A stretch of 64,000 nucleotides of DNA from Nocardia higoensis (GTDB lineage: Bacteria > Actinomycetota > Actinomycetes > Mycobacteriales > Mycobacteriaceae). The position numbers and the translations under genes were made by a program. Below are positions 9,392 through 19,154 of the stretch, piece by piece; position 1 is the first letter of the stretch; every line of letters begins with the position of its first letter. The stretch lies in the NCBI RefSeq assembly GCF_015477835.1, contig NZ_JADLQN010000001.1:2232001-2296000 (forward strand). The letters run 5' to 3'. The notes under the pieces were generated by a model that made no database searches, was not told the DNA's origin, and saw only the letters and a program-made list of their open reading frames with translations.

Positions 9392-10558
9392 ATGCGGTCT
9401 GCCGTCATCGTGGACATCGTCCGCACCCCGTCCGGGAAGGGCAAGGCCGGTGGCGGCCTCGCCGATGTGCATCCCGCGACGCTGCTCGCAGGCGTGCTCG
9501 CCGAGCTCGTCGCGCGCAACGACCTCGATCCCGCCGTCGTCGACGACGTCATCGGCGGTTGCGTCACCCAGAGCGGTGAGCAGGCGCTCAACATCACCCG
9601 CACCGCCGTGCTCGCGGCGGGCTTCCCGGAGACCGTGCCCGCCACCACGGTGGACCGCCAGTGCGGCTCCAGCCAGCAGGCCGCGCACTTCGCCGCCCAG
9701 GGTGTCATCGCGGGCGCCTACGACGTGGCGATCGCCTGCGGCGTGGAGATGATGAGCCGGGTGCCCATGTTCTCCAATGCCCAGGGCAAGGACACCAACG
9801 GCGGCCCGCTCGCGCACCGCTTCCCCGACGGCCTGATCCAGCAGGGCATCGCCGCCGAGATCATCGCCGCGCGCTGGAAGTTCGACCGTGCCGCGCTCGA
9901 CGAATTCGCCGCGCGCTCGCATCGCCTGGCAGCCGAGACCGCGGCCGCCGGAGGCTTCGACAAGGAACTGGTCGCCGCGGGCACACTGACCGCCGACGAG
10001 ACCATCCGACCCAGCACCACCGTCGAGGGGCTGGCCGGATTGCGTCCCGCTTTCGCCGACGACGCCTTCCAGGCGCGCTTCCCCGAGATCGACTGGTCGA
10101 TCACCCCCGGCAACTCCTCGCCGCTGTCCGACGGCGCCTCGGCCGCGCTCATCATGAGCGAGGAGGCCGCCGCGAAACTGGGCTTGACCCCGCGCGCCCG
10201 GTTCCACTCCTTCTCGGTGGTCGGCGACGACCCGCTGCTCATGCTCACCGCCGTGGTGCCCGCCACCCGCAAGGCGCTCGAGCGGGTGAACCTCGGCATC
10301 GACGACATCGACGCCTACGAGGTCAACGAAGCCTTCGCCTCGGTCCCCCTGGTGTGGCAGCAGGAGCTGGCCGCCGATCCGGCCAAGCTGAACCCGCGCG
10401 GCGGCGCGATCGCCCTGGGCCATCCGCTCGGCGCGTCCGGCACCCGCATCATGGCGACCCTGGTCAACCACCTCGAGCAGACCGGCGGCCGCTACGGCCT
10501 GCAGACCATGTGCGAAGCGGGCGGCTTGGCCAACGCCACGATCATCGAGCGGCTCTGA
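9392..10558 (+). CDS. Acetyl-CoA acyltransferase (thiolase)
   Basis: A 388-residue thiolase that joins or cleaves acyl-CoAs, probably in beta-oxidation. The three catalytic positions are intact: Cys91 in RQCGSSQQ, His344 in LGHPLGASGTR and Cys374 in CEAGGLANA. The ATG at 9392 is chosen because CGGAG lies 6 nt upstream and the conserved N-terminus (AVIVDIVRTPSGK) follows. An upstream in-frame ATG at 9359 lies inside the operator palindrome. The stop overlaps the ATG of the next gene (ATGA), so the two are translationally coupled. Confidence 0.95.
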   Translation: MRSAVIVDIVRTPSGKGKAGGGLADVHPATLLAGVLAELVARNDLDPAVVDDVIGGCVTQSGEQALNITRTAVLAAGFPETVPATTVDRQCGSSQQAAHFAAQGVIAGAYDVAIACGVEMMSRVPMFSNAQGKDTNGGPLAHRFPDGLIQQGIAAEIIAARWKFDRAALDEFAARSHRLAAETAAAGGFDKELVAAGTLTADETIRPSTTVEGLAGLRPAFADDAFQARFPEIDWSITPGNSSPLSDGASAALIMSEEAAAKLGLTPRARFHSFSVVGDDPLLMLTAVVPATRKALERVNLGIDDIDAYEVNEAFASVPLVWQQELAADPAKLNPRGGAIALGHPLGASGTRIMATLVNHLEQTGGRYGLQTMCEAGGLANATIIERL

Positions 10559-11307
10559 TGACACAGACACAGACACGCTCGGCGCTGGTCACCGGTGGCT
10601 CGCGCGGCATCGGCGCCGAGGTCGCGAACCGGCTGGCCGCCGAGGGCTACCACCTGACGATCGCCGCACGCACCGCCGAGACGCTCGAACAGACCGCCGA
10701 GCGCCTGCGCGCCGAACACGGCGTCGAGGTGCAGCCGGTGGTGGCGCGGATGAACGACCTGGACGAAGTGCGGGCGCTGGCCGCCGCGCACGGCGACCGG
10801 TTCGGCGGGTTGAACGCGCTGGTGCTCAGCGCGGGCACCGGCACGGCGGGCGCGGTGGCGGACATGCCGGCCAAGACCTACGAGCGCATGCTCGACGTCA
10901 ATTTCCGGGCGCCGATCACCCTCGTCCAGGCCGCCCTCCCGCTGCTGCGCAAGAGCGCGGCCGAGGACGTCGCCCGCGGCGCGAAGATCATCGCGCTGGC
11001 CTCGATCACCGGCGTGGTGGGCGAGGCGGGGCTGGCCGCCTACGGGGCCACCAAGGCGGCGCTGGTCTCGCTGTGCGAGACGGTGTCGCTGGAGGAATCC
11101 GCGGGCGGCGTGAGCGCCACCGCGATCTCCCCCGGCTATGTGGACACCGACATGACCGCGTGGAAGCGCGACGAGCTGACTCCCTCGACCATGCTGACCA
11201 CCGGCGACGTCGCGGAGATGGTGCTGGCGATCACCCGGCTCTCACGCAATGCCGTGGTGCCCAACATCGTGCTCTCGCGCGCGGGCGACCAGCTCTGGCG
11301 GGCCTGA
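10558..11307 (+). CDS. SDR family oxidoreductase
   Basis: A 249-residue classical short-chain dehydrogenase/reductase. The cofactor motif is TGGSRGIG (12-19), and the catalytic residues are Ser149, Tyr162 and Lys166 (YGATK). It overlaps the thiolase by one base, so it probably works on the same acyl-CoA or ketone pathway, for example as a 3-hydroxyacyl-CoA dehydrogenase or ketoreductase. That role is inferred from the operon only. The C-terminus (NIVLSRAGDQLWRA) completes the fold with no sign of truncation. Confidence 0.93.
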   Translation: MTQTQTRSALVTGGSRGIGAEVANRLAAEGYHLTIAARTAETLEQTAERLRAEHGVEVQPVVARMNDLDEVRALAAAHGDRFGGLNALVLSAGTGTAGAVADMPAKTYERMLDVNFRAPITLVQAALPLLRKSAAEDVARGAKIIALASITGVVGEAGLAAYGATKAALVSLCETVSLEESAGGVSATAISPGYVDTDMTAWKRDELTPSTMLTTGDVAEMVLAITRLSRNAVVPNIVLSRAGDQLWRA

Positions 11308-11405
11308 CTCACGCCGCACCGCTGCTCAACCGCGGCTGACGTCGGGATCGACTCCGCCGCACATCGCCGGGCGCCGGGGGTGGGTGTGCCGAACGCGCTC
11401 CCACC

Positions 11406-11487
11406 CTCCGGCACTTCCGCCACTCCGGCACTTCCGCGACTCCGGCACACCCGCCCTCCGGCACTTCCTGACTCCGGTATTTCCAGG
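11406..11487. repeat. Five-unit degenerate tandem repeat, 16-17 bp
   Basis: Units begin at 11406, 11423, 11440, 11456 and 11472, each starting CTCCGGCAC (CTCCGGTAT in the last). They fill the space between two convergent genes. They are too short and contiguous to be a CRISPR, and no gene uses them. They may mark a convergent terminator region or slipped-strand expansion. Confidence 0.7.
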
Positions 11488-11561
11488 TCCTGCATACCCG
11501 GGTTTGGTATCACCCCCGGCGCACCCGCCGACCGACCTGGCCGATCACCCGTTCGCGAGAA

Positions 11562-12026
11562 TCAACCGCGCGCGGGTCCGCGCAACCGCGCGACCACCTC
11601 GCCGAGTCCGTCGGCGATGGCGCGGCGCTGCTCATCGCTCAGCACATCGATGAGCGCACGGCGCACGGTGGCGACGTGACCGGGTGCGAGCCGGGCGAGT
11701 CGCTCCCGCCCGGCGGGCGTCAGGACGGCGACGACTCCGCGAGCGTCGGCGTCGGCCGCCTCGCGCCGGACCAGCCCGGCCTTCTCCAGCCTGCCGATCT
11801 GGTAGCTGAGCCCGCTCTTGGAGGTGTAGAGCGCGTCGGCCAGTTCGGTCATCCGCAGTCTGCCCTGCGGTGTAGCGGACAGCCGGACGAGCGTCTCGTA
11901 CTGGGGATGGGACAACCCCTCGGTCTCGAGGTGTCGTTCGATCTCGCGGTCCACCAGCGCCCCCGCCGCGAGAAAGACCTCCCAGACGCGCATCTCCCCG
12001 GTATCGAGCCACCTTGTCTCGGCCAC
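11562..12026 (-). CDS. MarR family transcriptional regulator
   Basis: A 154-residue winged-helix repressor. The recognition region reads MTELADALYTSKSGLSYQ, followed by the wing (GLVRREAADADARG) and a C-terminal dimerisation helix. It is divergent from the dioxygenase-DoxX operon. The 137-bp gap between them holds two perfect palindromes of the type MarR dimers bind, so it very probably represses that operon and itself. Ligands of MarR proteins in such contexts are usually phenolic compounds, which is not shown here. Confidence 0.93.
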   Translation of the reverse strand: MAETRWLDTGEMRVWEVFLAAGALVDREIERHLETEGLSHPQYETLVRLSATPQGRLRMTELADALYTSKSGLSYQIGRLEKAGLVRREAADADARGVVAVLTPAGRERLARLAPGHVATVRRALIDVLSDEQRRAIADGLGEVVARLRGPARG

Positions 12027-12045
12027 CTGTCCACCCTACGTCACA

Positions 12046-12064
12046 TTGTTCGAATTCGAACCAA
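12046..12064. promoter_or_regulatory. MarR-type operator 1, overlapping the -35 of the dioxygenase promoter
   Basis: The core GTTCGAATTCGAAC (12048-12061) is a perfect 14-bp palindrome. TTGTTC (12046-12051) followed after exactly 17 bp by TATGCT (12069-12074) makes a good sigma-70-type promoter for the rightward gene, so this site covers its -35. Confidence 0.75.
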
Positions 12065-12085
12065 GCGCTATGCTCGAGCCTGATA

Positions 12086-12099
12086 GTTCAAATTTGAAC
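12086..12099. promoter_or_regulatory. MarR-type operator 2
   Basis: GTTCAAATTTGAAC is a second perfect palindrome sharing the consensus GTTCRAATTYGAAC with operator 1. Its centre is 38 bp from that of operator 1. It sits just downstream of the rightward -10, where a bound repressor would block initiation. Confidence 0.75.
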
Positions 12100-12163
12100 A
12101 AGTAGCCGACTCGATGCTCGCCCGGTCGGCGGAGATCCCTCGCAGGCCCGAAAGGAGTGATCC

Positions 12164-12943
12164 GTGCCCGACACGACGACCACCGGCCGCATGCCGGTCC
12201 TGTTCCTCTCCCACGGCGCACCGCCGTTGGTCGACCACGCGCGCTGGCCCGCCGAACTGGCCGCCTGGGCGGGCGGCCTGCCCGAGCCGACCGCGATCCT
12301 GATGGTCTCCGCGCACTGGGAAGCCGCGCCCGTCTCGGTCGGCGCGACCACCACCGTGCCGCTGGTCTACGACTTCTGGGGCTTCCCGCAGCGCTACTAC
12401 GAGGTGCTCTACCCCGCGCCCGGCGCCCCGGAGCTGGCTCTCGCGGTGCGGGCGCTGCTCGGCGACGGCGTCACCCAGGCGCCCGAGCGCGGGCTCGACC
12501 ACGGCGCCTACGTGCCGCTGACCCAGATGTATCCCGACGCCGATGTGCCGGTGCTGCAACTGTCGATGCCGACGCTCGATCCCACCGAGCTGTTCGAGAT
12601 CGGGCGCAAGCTCGCGCCCCTGCGTGATGCGGGCGTCCTCATCGTGGGTAGCGGATTCTGGACCCACAATCTGCGTGCCCTGACCGACGACGACAGACAC
12701 GTGCACACCTTCACCGCCGAATTCGACGAGTGGGGCGAGCGCGCGCTGGCCGACCGCGATATCGACGCCCTGCTCGACTTCGAACGAAAGGCCCCCGCCG
12801 CCCGGCTCGCGCATCCACGCGCGGATCACTTCGCGCCTCTGTTCGTCAGCCTCGGCGCGGGCGAAAATGATCTCGACACGTTACGCACGGTGATCGACGG
12901 ATATTGGCATGGCATGGCACGACGCTCCATCCAGCTCGGCTGA
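12164..12943 (+). CDS. Class III extradiol ring-cleavage dioxygenase, DODA/YgiD type
   Basis: A 259-residue non-haem iron dioxygenase of the LigB/4,5-DOPA-dioxygenase family, which opens catecholic rings. Conserved histidines are visible: His17 (LSHGAPP), His51 (SAHWE), His112 (DHGAY) and His167 (WTHNL), with further His residues near 218-222. The start is GTG with AAAGGAG at 12151-12157. It is the first gene of an operon with a DoxX protein and is controlled by the divergent MarR gene. The real substrate is unknown, and family members are often quinone- or catechol-inducible. Confidence 0.92.
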   Translation: MPDTTTTGRMPVLFLSHGAPPLVDHARWPAELAAWAGGLPEPTAILMVSAHWEAAPVSVGATTTVPLVYDFWGFPQRYYEVLYPAPGAPELALAVRALLGDGVTQAPERGLDHGAYVPLTQMYPDADVPVLQLSMPTLDPTELFEIGRKLAPLRDAGVLIVGSGFWTHNLRALTDDDRHVHTFTAEFDEWGERALADRDIDALLDFERKAPAARLAHPRADHFAPLFVSLGAGENDLDTLRTVIDGYWHGMARRSIQLG

Positions 12944-12969
12944 CCCCTCCGCGACGACAGGACACCAGC

Positions 12970-13488
12970 ATGACGACGACCTCCACCACCCCCGTAGTAG
13001 TAGTCCGGCAGGCAGGCATCGATGTGGGCCTGCTCGTCCTGCGCCTGGGCATCGGACTCACGATGGCCGCGCACGGCGCCCAGAAACTCTTCGGCTGGTT
13101 CGACGGCCCCGGGCTCGAGGGCACCGAAGGAATGGTGAGCGGGCAGGGTTATCCCGCGCCCGACTTCTTCGCGATCGTCCTCGGCGTCACCGAGACCTTC
13201 GGCGGCCTGGCGCTGGTGATCGGTCTGCTCACTCCGCTGGCCGGCGCGGCGATCATGGGCACGATGATCAACGCCGTCGCCGTCAAATGGGGTAGCGGCT
13301 ACATCGGCGGCATCGAGTACGAGACGGTTCTGGCCCTCGGCGGCGCCGCGCTGGCCTTCACCGGCGCCGGACGCATCGCCGTGGACGGCGCGATCCCCGC
13401 GCTGCGCCATCCTCGCCTGACCACCGGCCTCGGCTTCGTGATCCTCGGCCTCGTGGTCGCCGGCGTCGTCCTGCTGCTGCGCAACTGA
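12970..13488 (+). CDS. DoxX family membrane protein
   Basis: A 172-residue DoxX protein with four predicted membrane helices. The characteristic first helix (VLRLGIGLTMAAHGAQKLFGWF) follows a Thr-rich N-terminus, and the protein ends in a long hydrophobic helix. The ATG at 12970 follows the dioxygenase by 26 nt. DoxX proteins are linked to quinol chemistry and redox stress, and pairing with a DODA-type dioxygenase under MarR control is a recurrent arrangement. Its biochemical role here is inferred. Confidence 0.9.
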   Translation: MTTTSTTPVVVVRQAGIDVGLLVLRLGIGLTMAAHGAQKLFGWFDGPGLEGTEGMVSGQGYPAPDFFAIVLGVTETFGGLALVIGLLTPLAGAAIMGTMINAVAVKWGSGYIGGIEYETVLALGGAALAFTGAGRIAVDGAIPALRHPRLTTGLGFVILGLVVAGVVLLLRN

Positions 13489-13627
13489 CCGGCAACCGAT
13501 GGGCGGTCCGGCCCCATCCGGTTGCGACCGCAGGAGTACGCGCGGGCGCTCGGGCGGAGGCCGAGGCGCGACCGGCCCCGCACCCGAGTGCGCGGGCCGG
13601 TCCGCGGCGTCTCGGTACTCTCTTGTC

Positions 13628-14536
13628 ATGGCGCAGCACTCTCGTCCCGCGGGGCAGCTCGCTCCGCCTCTCGGCACCGGCTCCGCCCGCACCGACGCAG
13701 GCCACGACACCGCCACGGGTCGGCTCGCCGATCTGCTCGCCGGGCGCCGAATCGCGGTCCTGACCGGCGCGGGCATTTCCACCGACAGCGGCATCCCCGA
13801 CTATCGCGGCCCGGACTCCCCGCCGCGCAATCCCATGACCTACCAGCAGTTCGTCGGTGATCGGGTGTTCCGGCGGCGCTACTGGGCCCGCAACCACATC
13901 GGCTGGCGGAGCATGGACGCCGCCCGCCCCAACCCCGGCCATCGCGCCCTGGCGACACTCGAGCGAGTCGGCGTGGTGACCGGCATCATCACCCAGAACG
14001 TGGACCTGTTGCACACCAAGGCGGGCAGCAGGCGCGTCATCGACCTGCACGGCACCTACGCCCGGGTGCGCTGCCTGGGCTGCGAGACGCTCATGTCCCG
14101 CATGACCTTGGCCGACCTGCTCGAAGCGGCCAACCCGGGCTTCGCCACCGCCGCACACAGCAGCGGAATCGAGGTCGCCCCCGACGCGGACGCGGTCGTC
14201 GCCGACACCGACGCCTTCCACATGGTCGACTGCCCACATTGCGGCGGCATGCTCAAACCCGACATCGTCTACTTCGGCGAGAACGTGCCCAGGGACCGCG
14301 TCGCCGACGCCTTCGCCCTCGTCGACGACTCCGATGCCCTCCTCGTCGCGGGCTCCTCGCTCACCGTCATGTCCGGCCGCCGCTTCGTGCGCCACGCCGC
14401 CCGCCGCGGCCACCCGGTGGTGATCGTCAACCGAGGCCCGACCCGTGGCGACGACATCGCCGCCCTGCGCCTGAACACCGGCTGCTCACCTGTGCTCGAT
14501 GCTCTCGCCGCGCACTTCGCTAACAGCTCCGCCTGA
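13628..14536 (+). CDS. Sir2 family NAD-dependent protein deacylase
   Basis: A 302-residue sirtuin. NAD-binding motifs are GAGIS (47-51) and GIPDYRG (55-61), then TQNVD and catalytic His141 in DLHGTY. The Zn ribbon is complete: Cys149/Cys152 (RCLGC) and Cys202/Cys205 (DCPHCGG). The ATG at 13628 is chosen because the upstream in-frame extension is low-complexity Arg/Gly. The N-terminal 30 residues are not conserved-looking. It removes acyl groups from lysines, and its targets are unknown. Confidence 0.93.
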   Translation: MAQHSRPAGQLAPPLGTGSARTDAGHDTATGRLADLLAGRRIAVLTGAGISTDSGIPDYRGPDSPPRNPMTYQQFVGDRVFRRRYWARNHIGWRSMDAARPNPGHRALATLERVGVVTGIITQNVDLLHTKAGSRRVIDLHGTYARVRCLGCETLMSRMTLADLLEAANPGFATAAHSSGIEVAPDADAVVADTDAFHMVDCPHCGGMLKPDIVYFGENVPRDRVADAFALVDDSDALLVAGSSLTVMSGRRFVRHAARRGHPVVIVNRGPTRGDDIAALRLNTGCSPVLDALAAHFANSSA

Positions 14537-14602
14537 GCGAGAGGTCACCGGCGCAACGAGAACCGCAGGGGCGCGGGGCCGCTGCGGTCGACGATCTCGA
14601 TG

Positions 14603-14932
14603 TCAGTCGCGGCCGAGCGCCTGCTCGAGCTCCTTCTTGGTCATCTTCGAACGGCCCTTGATGTTGCGGCGCTTGGCGTCGTTGTAGAGCTGGTCACGGG
14701 TCGGGCCCTTCGGCCCGCTGGTGCCCGAGCGCTGCCCGCCGCGCTGCTGTGGCGACTTGTCCTGCACCGTCGAACGGCTGGCGGTCTTGGTCTGCCCGGC
14801 CTGCGCGCGATTCTTGTTGACCGTGCGGGCCGCGATCTCCTTCGCGCGCTCGGTGCCCGCGCCGCGATCCTGCGCGGAATCCTTGATGTGCTCGTATTGC
14901 CGTTCCTGTTTGTCGGTCCATTCCTTCGGCAT
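14603..14932 (-). CDS. Small charged protein with C-terminal Rho-N/SAP-like helix motif
   Basis: A 109-residue, very basic and polar protein. The N-terminus (MPKEWTDKQERQYEHIKDSA) belongs to a family often annotated as plasmid stabilisation protein in mycolic-acid actinobacteria. The C-terminus (RDQLYNDAKRRNIKGRSKM followed by TKKELEQAL) resembles the Rho N-terminal/SAP fold, which binds nucleic acid. The middle is low-complexity Gln/Gly/Ser. AAGGAGG lies 7 nt before the ATG, which fixes the start. It is convergent with the sirtuin. Binding of DNA or RNA is an inference. Confidence 0.85.
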   Translation of the reverse strand: MPKEWTDKQERQYEHIKDSAQDRGAGTERAKEIAARTVNKNRAQAGQTKTASRSTVQDKSPQQRGGQRSGTSGPKGPTRDQLYNDAKRRNIKGRSKMTKKELEQALGRD

Positions 14933-15278
14933 CGAAACACCTCCTTCGTGTGTTGTTCCGGGTACCCCGCGTCCGCCCGGCCAAGCGGCGCCGAGCCGGG
15001 TCATCCGCGCTCGCGCAGCAGCCGCGCGGCGTGGGCGCCGTTGCGCGCCATGGCCGCTGTCGTGGTGGCCACCTCGTCCGGGGGGCTGTCCAGATCCACC
15101 TGATCGGTGGTCTGCATGGCGTTGCCGTTCCACCAGGTGCAGCCCTGCGCCGGTGCTTCTCGGTCACTTTGTGGCGGCAATACCCGGTGGGGCGTACGGC
15201 AATCACGGTGCCGAACGTGACGAATTCCCCGCCCACAGGAGCCTGCCCGCGACGTCGCGCTCGTGTAAGACTGGGCCG
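14933..15278. other. Intergenic stretch between the Rho-N-like gene and the AI-2E permease
   Basis: No gene is well supported in these 346 bases. A minus-strand frame of 38 residues (15001-15117, starting MQTTDQVDLD) follows a weak GGTGGA and could be a microprotein, but nothing else supports it. Divergent promoters for the flanking genes must lie here, and I see no clear -35/-10 pair. Confidence 0.4.
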
Positions 15279-16520
<1,242 letters not shown>

Positions 16521-16533
16521 ACGTATCGGCCGG

Positions 16534-17598
16534 TCAGCGCATCTGGTGAGCGCGCCGATAGGCGGCGGGGGTGTGGCCGGTCCAGCGTTTGAATGCGTGG
16601 ATGAAGGGGGTGGCCTCGGCGTAGCCGAGCCGGATCGCGATGTCGTCCATCGACAGCGGCGCGGCGGTCAGCATCTCCTCGGCCAGCGCCCGACGCACCT
16701 CGTCGAGCAGCGCTCGATAGCTGGTGCCCGCTTCGTCGAGGCGGCGGCGAAGCGTGCGGGCGCTCATATTGAGATCACGCGCCACCGCCTCGAGGGTGGG
16801 CGGGCTGCCCACGGTCGCGCCGCTGCCGGGCAGCAGCCGGTCGCGCACCTCGGCGGCGATACCGGTGCGGGCGGTGCGGCGGCGGATCAGCTCGTGGCAC
16901 TGCGCGACGCATACCTGCCAGGTGGGTTGATTGGCTTGCGGCAGCGGGCGATCGAGCACCTCGGGATCGATCGCGAACAGCGTGTGGTCGCAGTCGAAGC
17001 GGGGCCGCACCCCGAACAGTTCCGCCATCCGCGCGGCGTGCGGGGGCTCCGGGTAGGCGAACTCGGCGCGCGAGAGGTTCAGGTGTTCGCCGAGCAGATC
17101 GCTCATCACCCGGTGCATGGCGACCACATCGCGTTCGACCAGGAAGGTGCGCACATCGACGGGGATCAGCTCGTGGTCGATCCGCGCGACCACCTCACCG
17201 GGCCGGAACTCCACGATCGGCGTGCAGAAGGCGAAGCCGAGACGGTAATAGCGCAGCGCCAGCGAGATCGCTTCGCGCAGGTTCGGGCTGGTGACGCAGG
17301 CGTAGCCGAAGATGCCGAAGGTGCTCACCCGGTAGCGCTGCCCCACCGCCATGCCGAGACCCGGTTCGTCGTCGAGGGCGGCGAGCAGGTTGCGCACCAC
17401 GGCCAGTTCGGTGCGCGCCGGAATCTGGCGGTCGGGCTCGGCCAGCGCCCGCTCGTCGAGACCGGTGCCCGCCAGCAGAGCAGCCGTGCGCACCCCGCGG
17501 TCGGCCGCGAACTCGGCCATCACCGCGACGCCCGCGGTGCCGCGTGGGAAATCCCAGGACCGGACCTCGGGTTCCTCGATGGTGTGCACGGTCACCAT
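16534..17598 (-). CDS. AraC family transcriptional regulator, VirS-like
   Basis: A 354-residue regulator with an N-terminal effector/oligomerisation domain of the Arabinose_bd (OruR/VirS) kind and a C-terminal AraC helix-turn-helix pair (ARTLRRRLDEAGTSYRALL, then DDIAIRLGYAEATPFIHAFK). It is divergent, with a 74-bp gap, from a Baeyer-Villiger monooxygenase. The same layout is known for virS-mymA in Mycobacterium tuberculosis, so activation of the oxidoreductase cluster is the likely role. The stop lies 13 nt from the end of the permease on the other strand. Confidence 0.92.
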   Translation of the reverse strand: MVTVHTIEEPEVRSWDFPRGTAGVAVMAEFAADRGVRTAALLAGTGLDERALAEPDRQIPARTELAVVRNLLAALDDEPGLGMAVGQRYRVSTFGIFGYACVTSPNLREAISLALRYYRLGFAFCTPIVEFRPGEVVARIDHELIPVDVRTFLVERDVVAMHRVMSDLLGEHLNLSRAEFAYPEPPHAARMAELFGVRPRFDCDHTLFAIDPEVLDRPLPQANQPTWQVCVAQCHELIRRRTARTGIAAEVRDRLLPGSGATVGSPPTLEAVARDLNMSARTLRRRLDEAGTSYRALLDEVRRALAEEMLTAAPLSMDDIAIRLGYAEATPFIHAFKRWTGHTPAAYRRAHQMR

Positions 17599-17619
17599 TA
17601 TGGCCGAAACTATTGATTT

Positions 17620-17631
17620 CCTGACCTCAGG
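17620..17631. promoter_or_regulatory. Palindrome between the AraC gene and the monooxygenase gene
   Basis: CCTGACCTCAGG has 5-bp perfect arms around a 2-bp centre, in the middle of the 74-bp divergent gap. It could be a regulator site, though AraC proteins usually bind direct repeats. It is the only clear symmetric element there. Confidence 0.3.
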
Positions 17632-17672
17632 TGTTTGCCGACGAGAGTTGTCCCGGTCTTAACGTCGTGTAT

Positions 17673-19136
17673 ATGAGCACACCTTCGATCGTCATCATCG
17701 GCACCGGGTTCGGTGGACTCGGCATGGCGATGGAATTGCAGAACGCCGGAATGTTCGACTTCACCATTCTGGAACGCTCCGACGATGTCGGCGGCGTCTG
17801 GCGGGAGAACACCTACCCGGGCGCGGCCTGCGACATTCCCTCGCCGCTGTACTCCTACTCCTACGCCCCGCGCACCGACTGGCCCCAGCGCTTCTCCCAG
17901 CAGGGCGAGATCCTGAAGTACATGCGTGATGTCGCCCGCGATCACGGCCTGCTGCCGAAGATCCGCTTCAACAGCGAGGTCACCGAGGCCGAGTACGACG
18001 ACGCCACCGGCCGCTGGACCGTGCGCATCGCCGACGGCACGGAACTGACCTGCGACGTGCTGATCTCCGCGGTCGGGCAGCTGTCGCGGCCCGCGCTGCC
18101 CAACATCCCGGGCGTGGAGACCTTCAAGGGCACCGCCTTCCACTCCGCCGAGTGGGATCACAGCGCCGACCTGACCGGTAAGCGGGTCGCGGTGATCGGC
18201 ACCGGCGCCAGCGCGGTGCAGTTCGTCCCCGCGATCGCGCCGAGCACCGAGCATCTGACGCTGTTCCAGCGCTCGGCGGCGTGGATCATGCCCAAGCCGG
18301 AGCGGGACTTCGCGGACTGGCACAAGACCATGTTCAAGCGGCTGCCGGTCACCCGGCTGACCGAGCGCTTCGCGTTCTGGGCGTTCTGCGAGTTCCTGGC
18401 GCTGGGCATCGTCGATGTGCCCGCCATCCAGAAGCTGGTGACCTGGATCGGCCATCGCCACCTGGCAAATCAGGTTCCCGATCCGGAGCTGCGGGCCAAG
18501 CTGACCCCGGACTACCCGGCGGGTTGCAAGCGCGCGCTGTTCTCCAACGAGTACCTGCCCGCGCTCGGCGCCGAAAACGTGACCGTGGAGACCACCGCGA
18601 TCACCGAGATCACCCCGGAAGGTGTGCGCACCGCCGACGGCGTGCTGCACGAGGTCGACGTGATCGTCTACGGCACCGGCTTCAAGGGCACCGAGTTCCT
18701 GTGGCCGATGCAGATCTCCGGTGTCGGCGGCCGCAAGCTGCACGACGACTGGGGTACCGAGGGCGCCCGCGCCTACAAGGGCATGACCGTGCCCGGCTAC
18801 CCGAACCTGTTCATGCTCTACGGTCCCAACACCAATCTCGGTGTCGGCTCGATCGTCTACATGATCGAGTCGCAGGCCCGCTACATCCGTCAGGCACTGA
18901 AGACGCTGGCCGAGCACCCCGGCCGCGTGCTCGACGTGCGCCCCGAGGTGGAAGCCGACTTCGACAAGCACCTGCAGTCGCGCATGGACCGGACCCCGTG
19001 GAACTTCTGCTCGAGCTGGTATCGCAACGCCGCGGGCCGTATCACCAACAACTGGCCGGGCACCGTCACCAGTTACCGTTGGCAAACCCGCAAGTTCGAT
19101 CCCGCTGACTTCGAGCTGAAGGCCGTCTCCTCCTGA
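17673..19136 (+). CDS. Flavin-containing Baeyer-Villiger-type monooxygenase, MymA-like
   Basis: A 487-residue class B flavoprotein monooxygenase. It has an FAD Rossmann motif (GTGFGG, 10-15), the BVMO fingerprint FKGTAFHSAEWD (fitting FxGxxxHxxxW-D) and a second nucleotide motif for NADPH (VIGTGASAVQ). Such enzymes insert oxygen into ketones or oxidise soft nucleophiles using O2 and NADPH. The ATG at 17673 is chosen because the Rossmann strand starts at once. It is divergent from the AraC gene and 18 nt ahead of a ChoD-like oxidoreductase, with which it probably shares a transcript. A role in steroid or fatty-acid modification is inferred. Confidence 0.92.
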   Translation: MSTPSIVIIGTGFGGLGMAMELQNAGMFDFTILERSDDVGGVWRENTYPGAACDIPSPLYSYSYAPRTDWPQRFSQQGEILKYMRDVARDHGLLPKIRFNSEVTEAEYDDATGRWTVRIADGTELTCDVLISAVGQLSRPALPNIPGVETFKGTAFHSAEWDHSADLTGKRVAVIGTGASAVQFVPAIAPSTEHLTLFQRSAAWIMPKPERDFADWHKTMFKRLPVTRLTERFAFWAFCEFLALGIVDVPAIQKLVTWIGHRHLANQVPDPELRAKLTPDYPAGCKRALFSNEYLPALGAENVTVETTAITEITPEGVRTADGVLHEVDVIVYGTGFKGTEFLWPMQISGVGGRKLHDDWGTEGARAYKGMTVPGYPNLFMLYGPNTNLGVGSIVYMIESQARYIRQALKTLAEHPGRVLDVRPEVEADFDKHLQSRMDRTPWNFCSSWYRNAAGRITNNWPGTVTSYRWQTRKFDPADFELKAVSS

Positions 19137-19154
19137 GACGAGAATGGTGAAGTG

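Noticed and set aside
11406..11487. CRISPR array
   Set aside because: Units are 16-17 bp, degenerate and contiguous, with no spacers and no cas genes in the window.
15001..15117. A 38-aa microprotein starting MQTTDQVDLD
   Set aside because: Only a weak GGTGGA supports it, and there is no family or coupling evidence. It is mentioned only in the intergenic entry.
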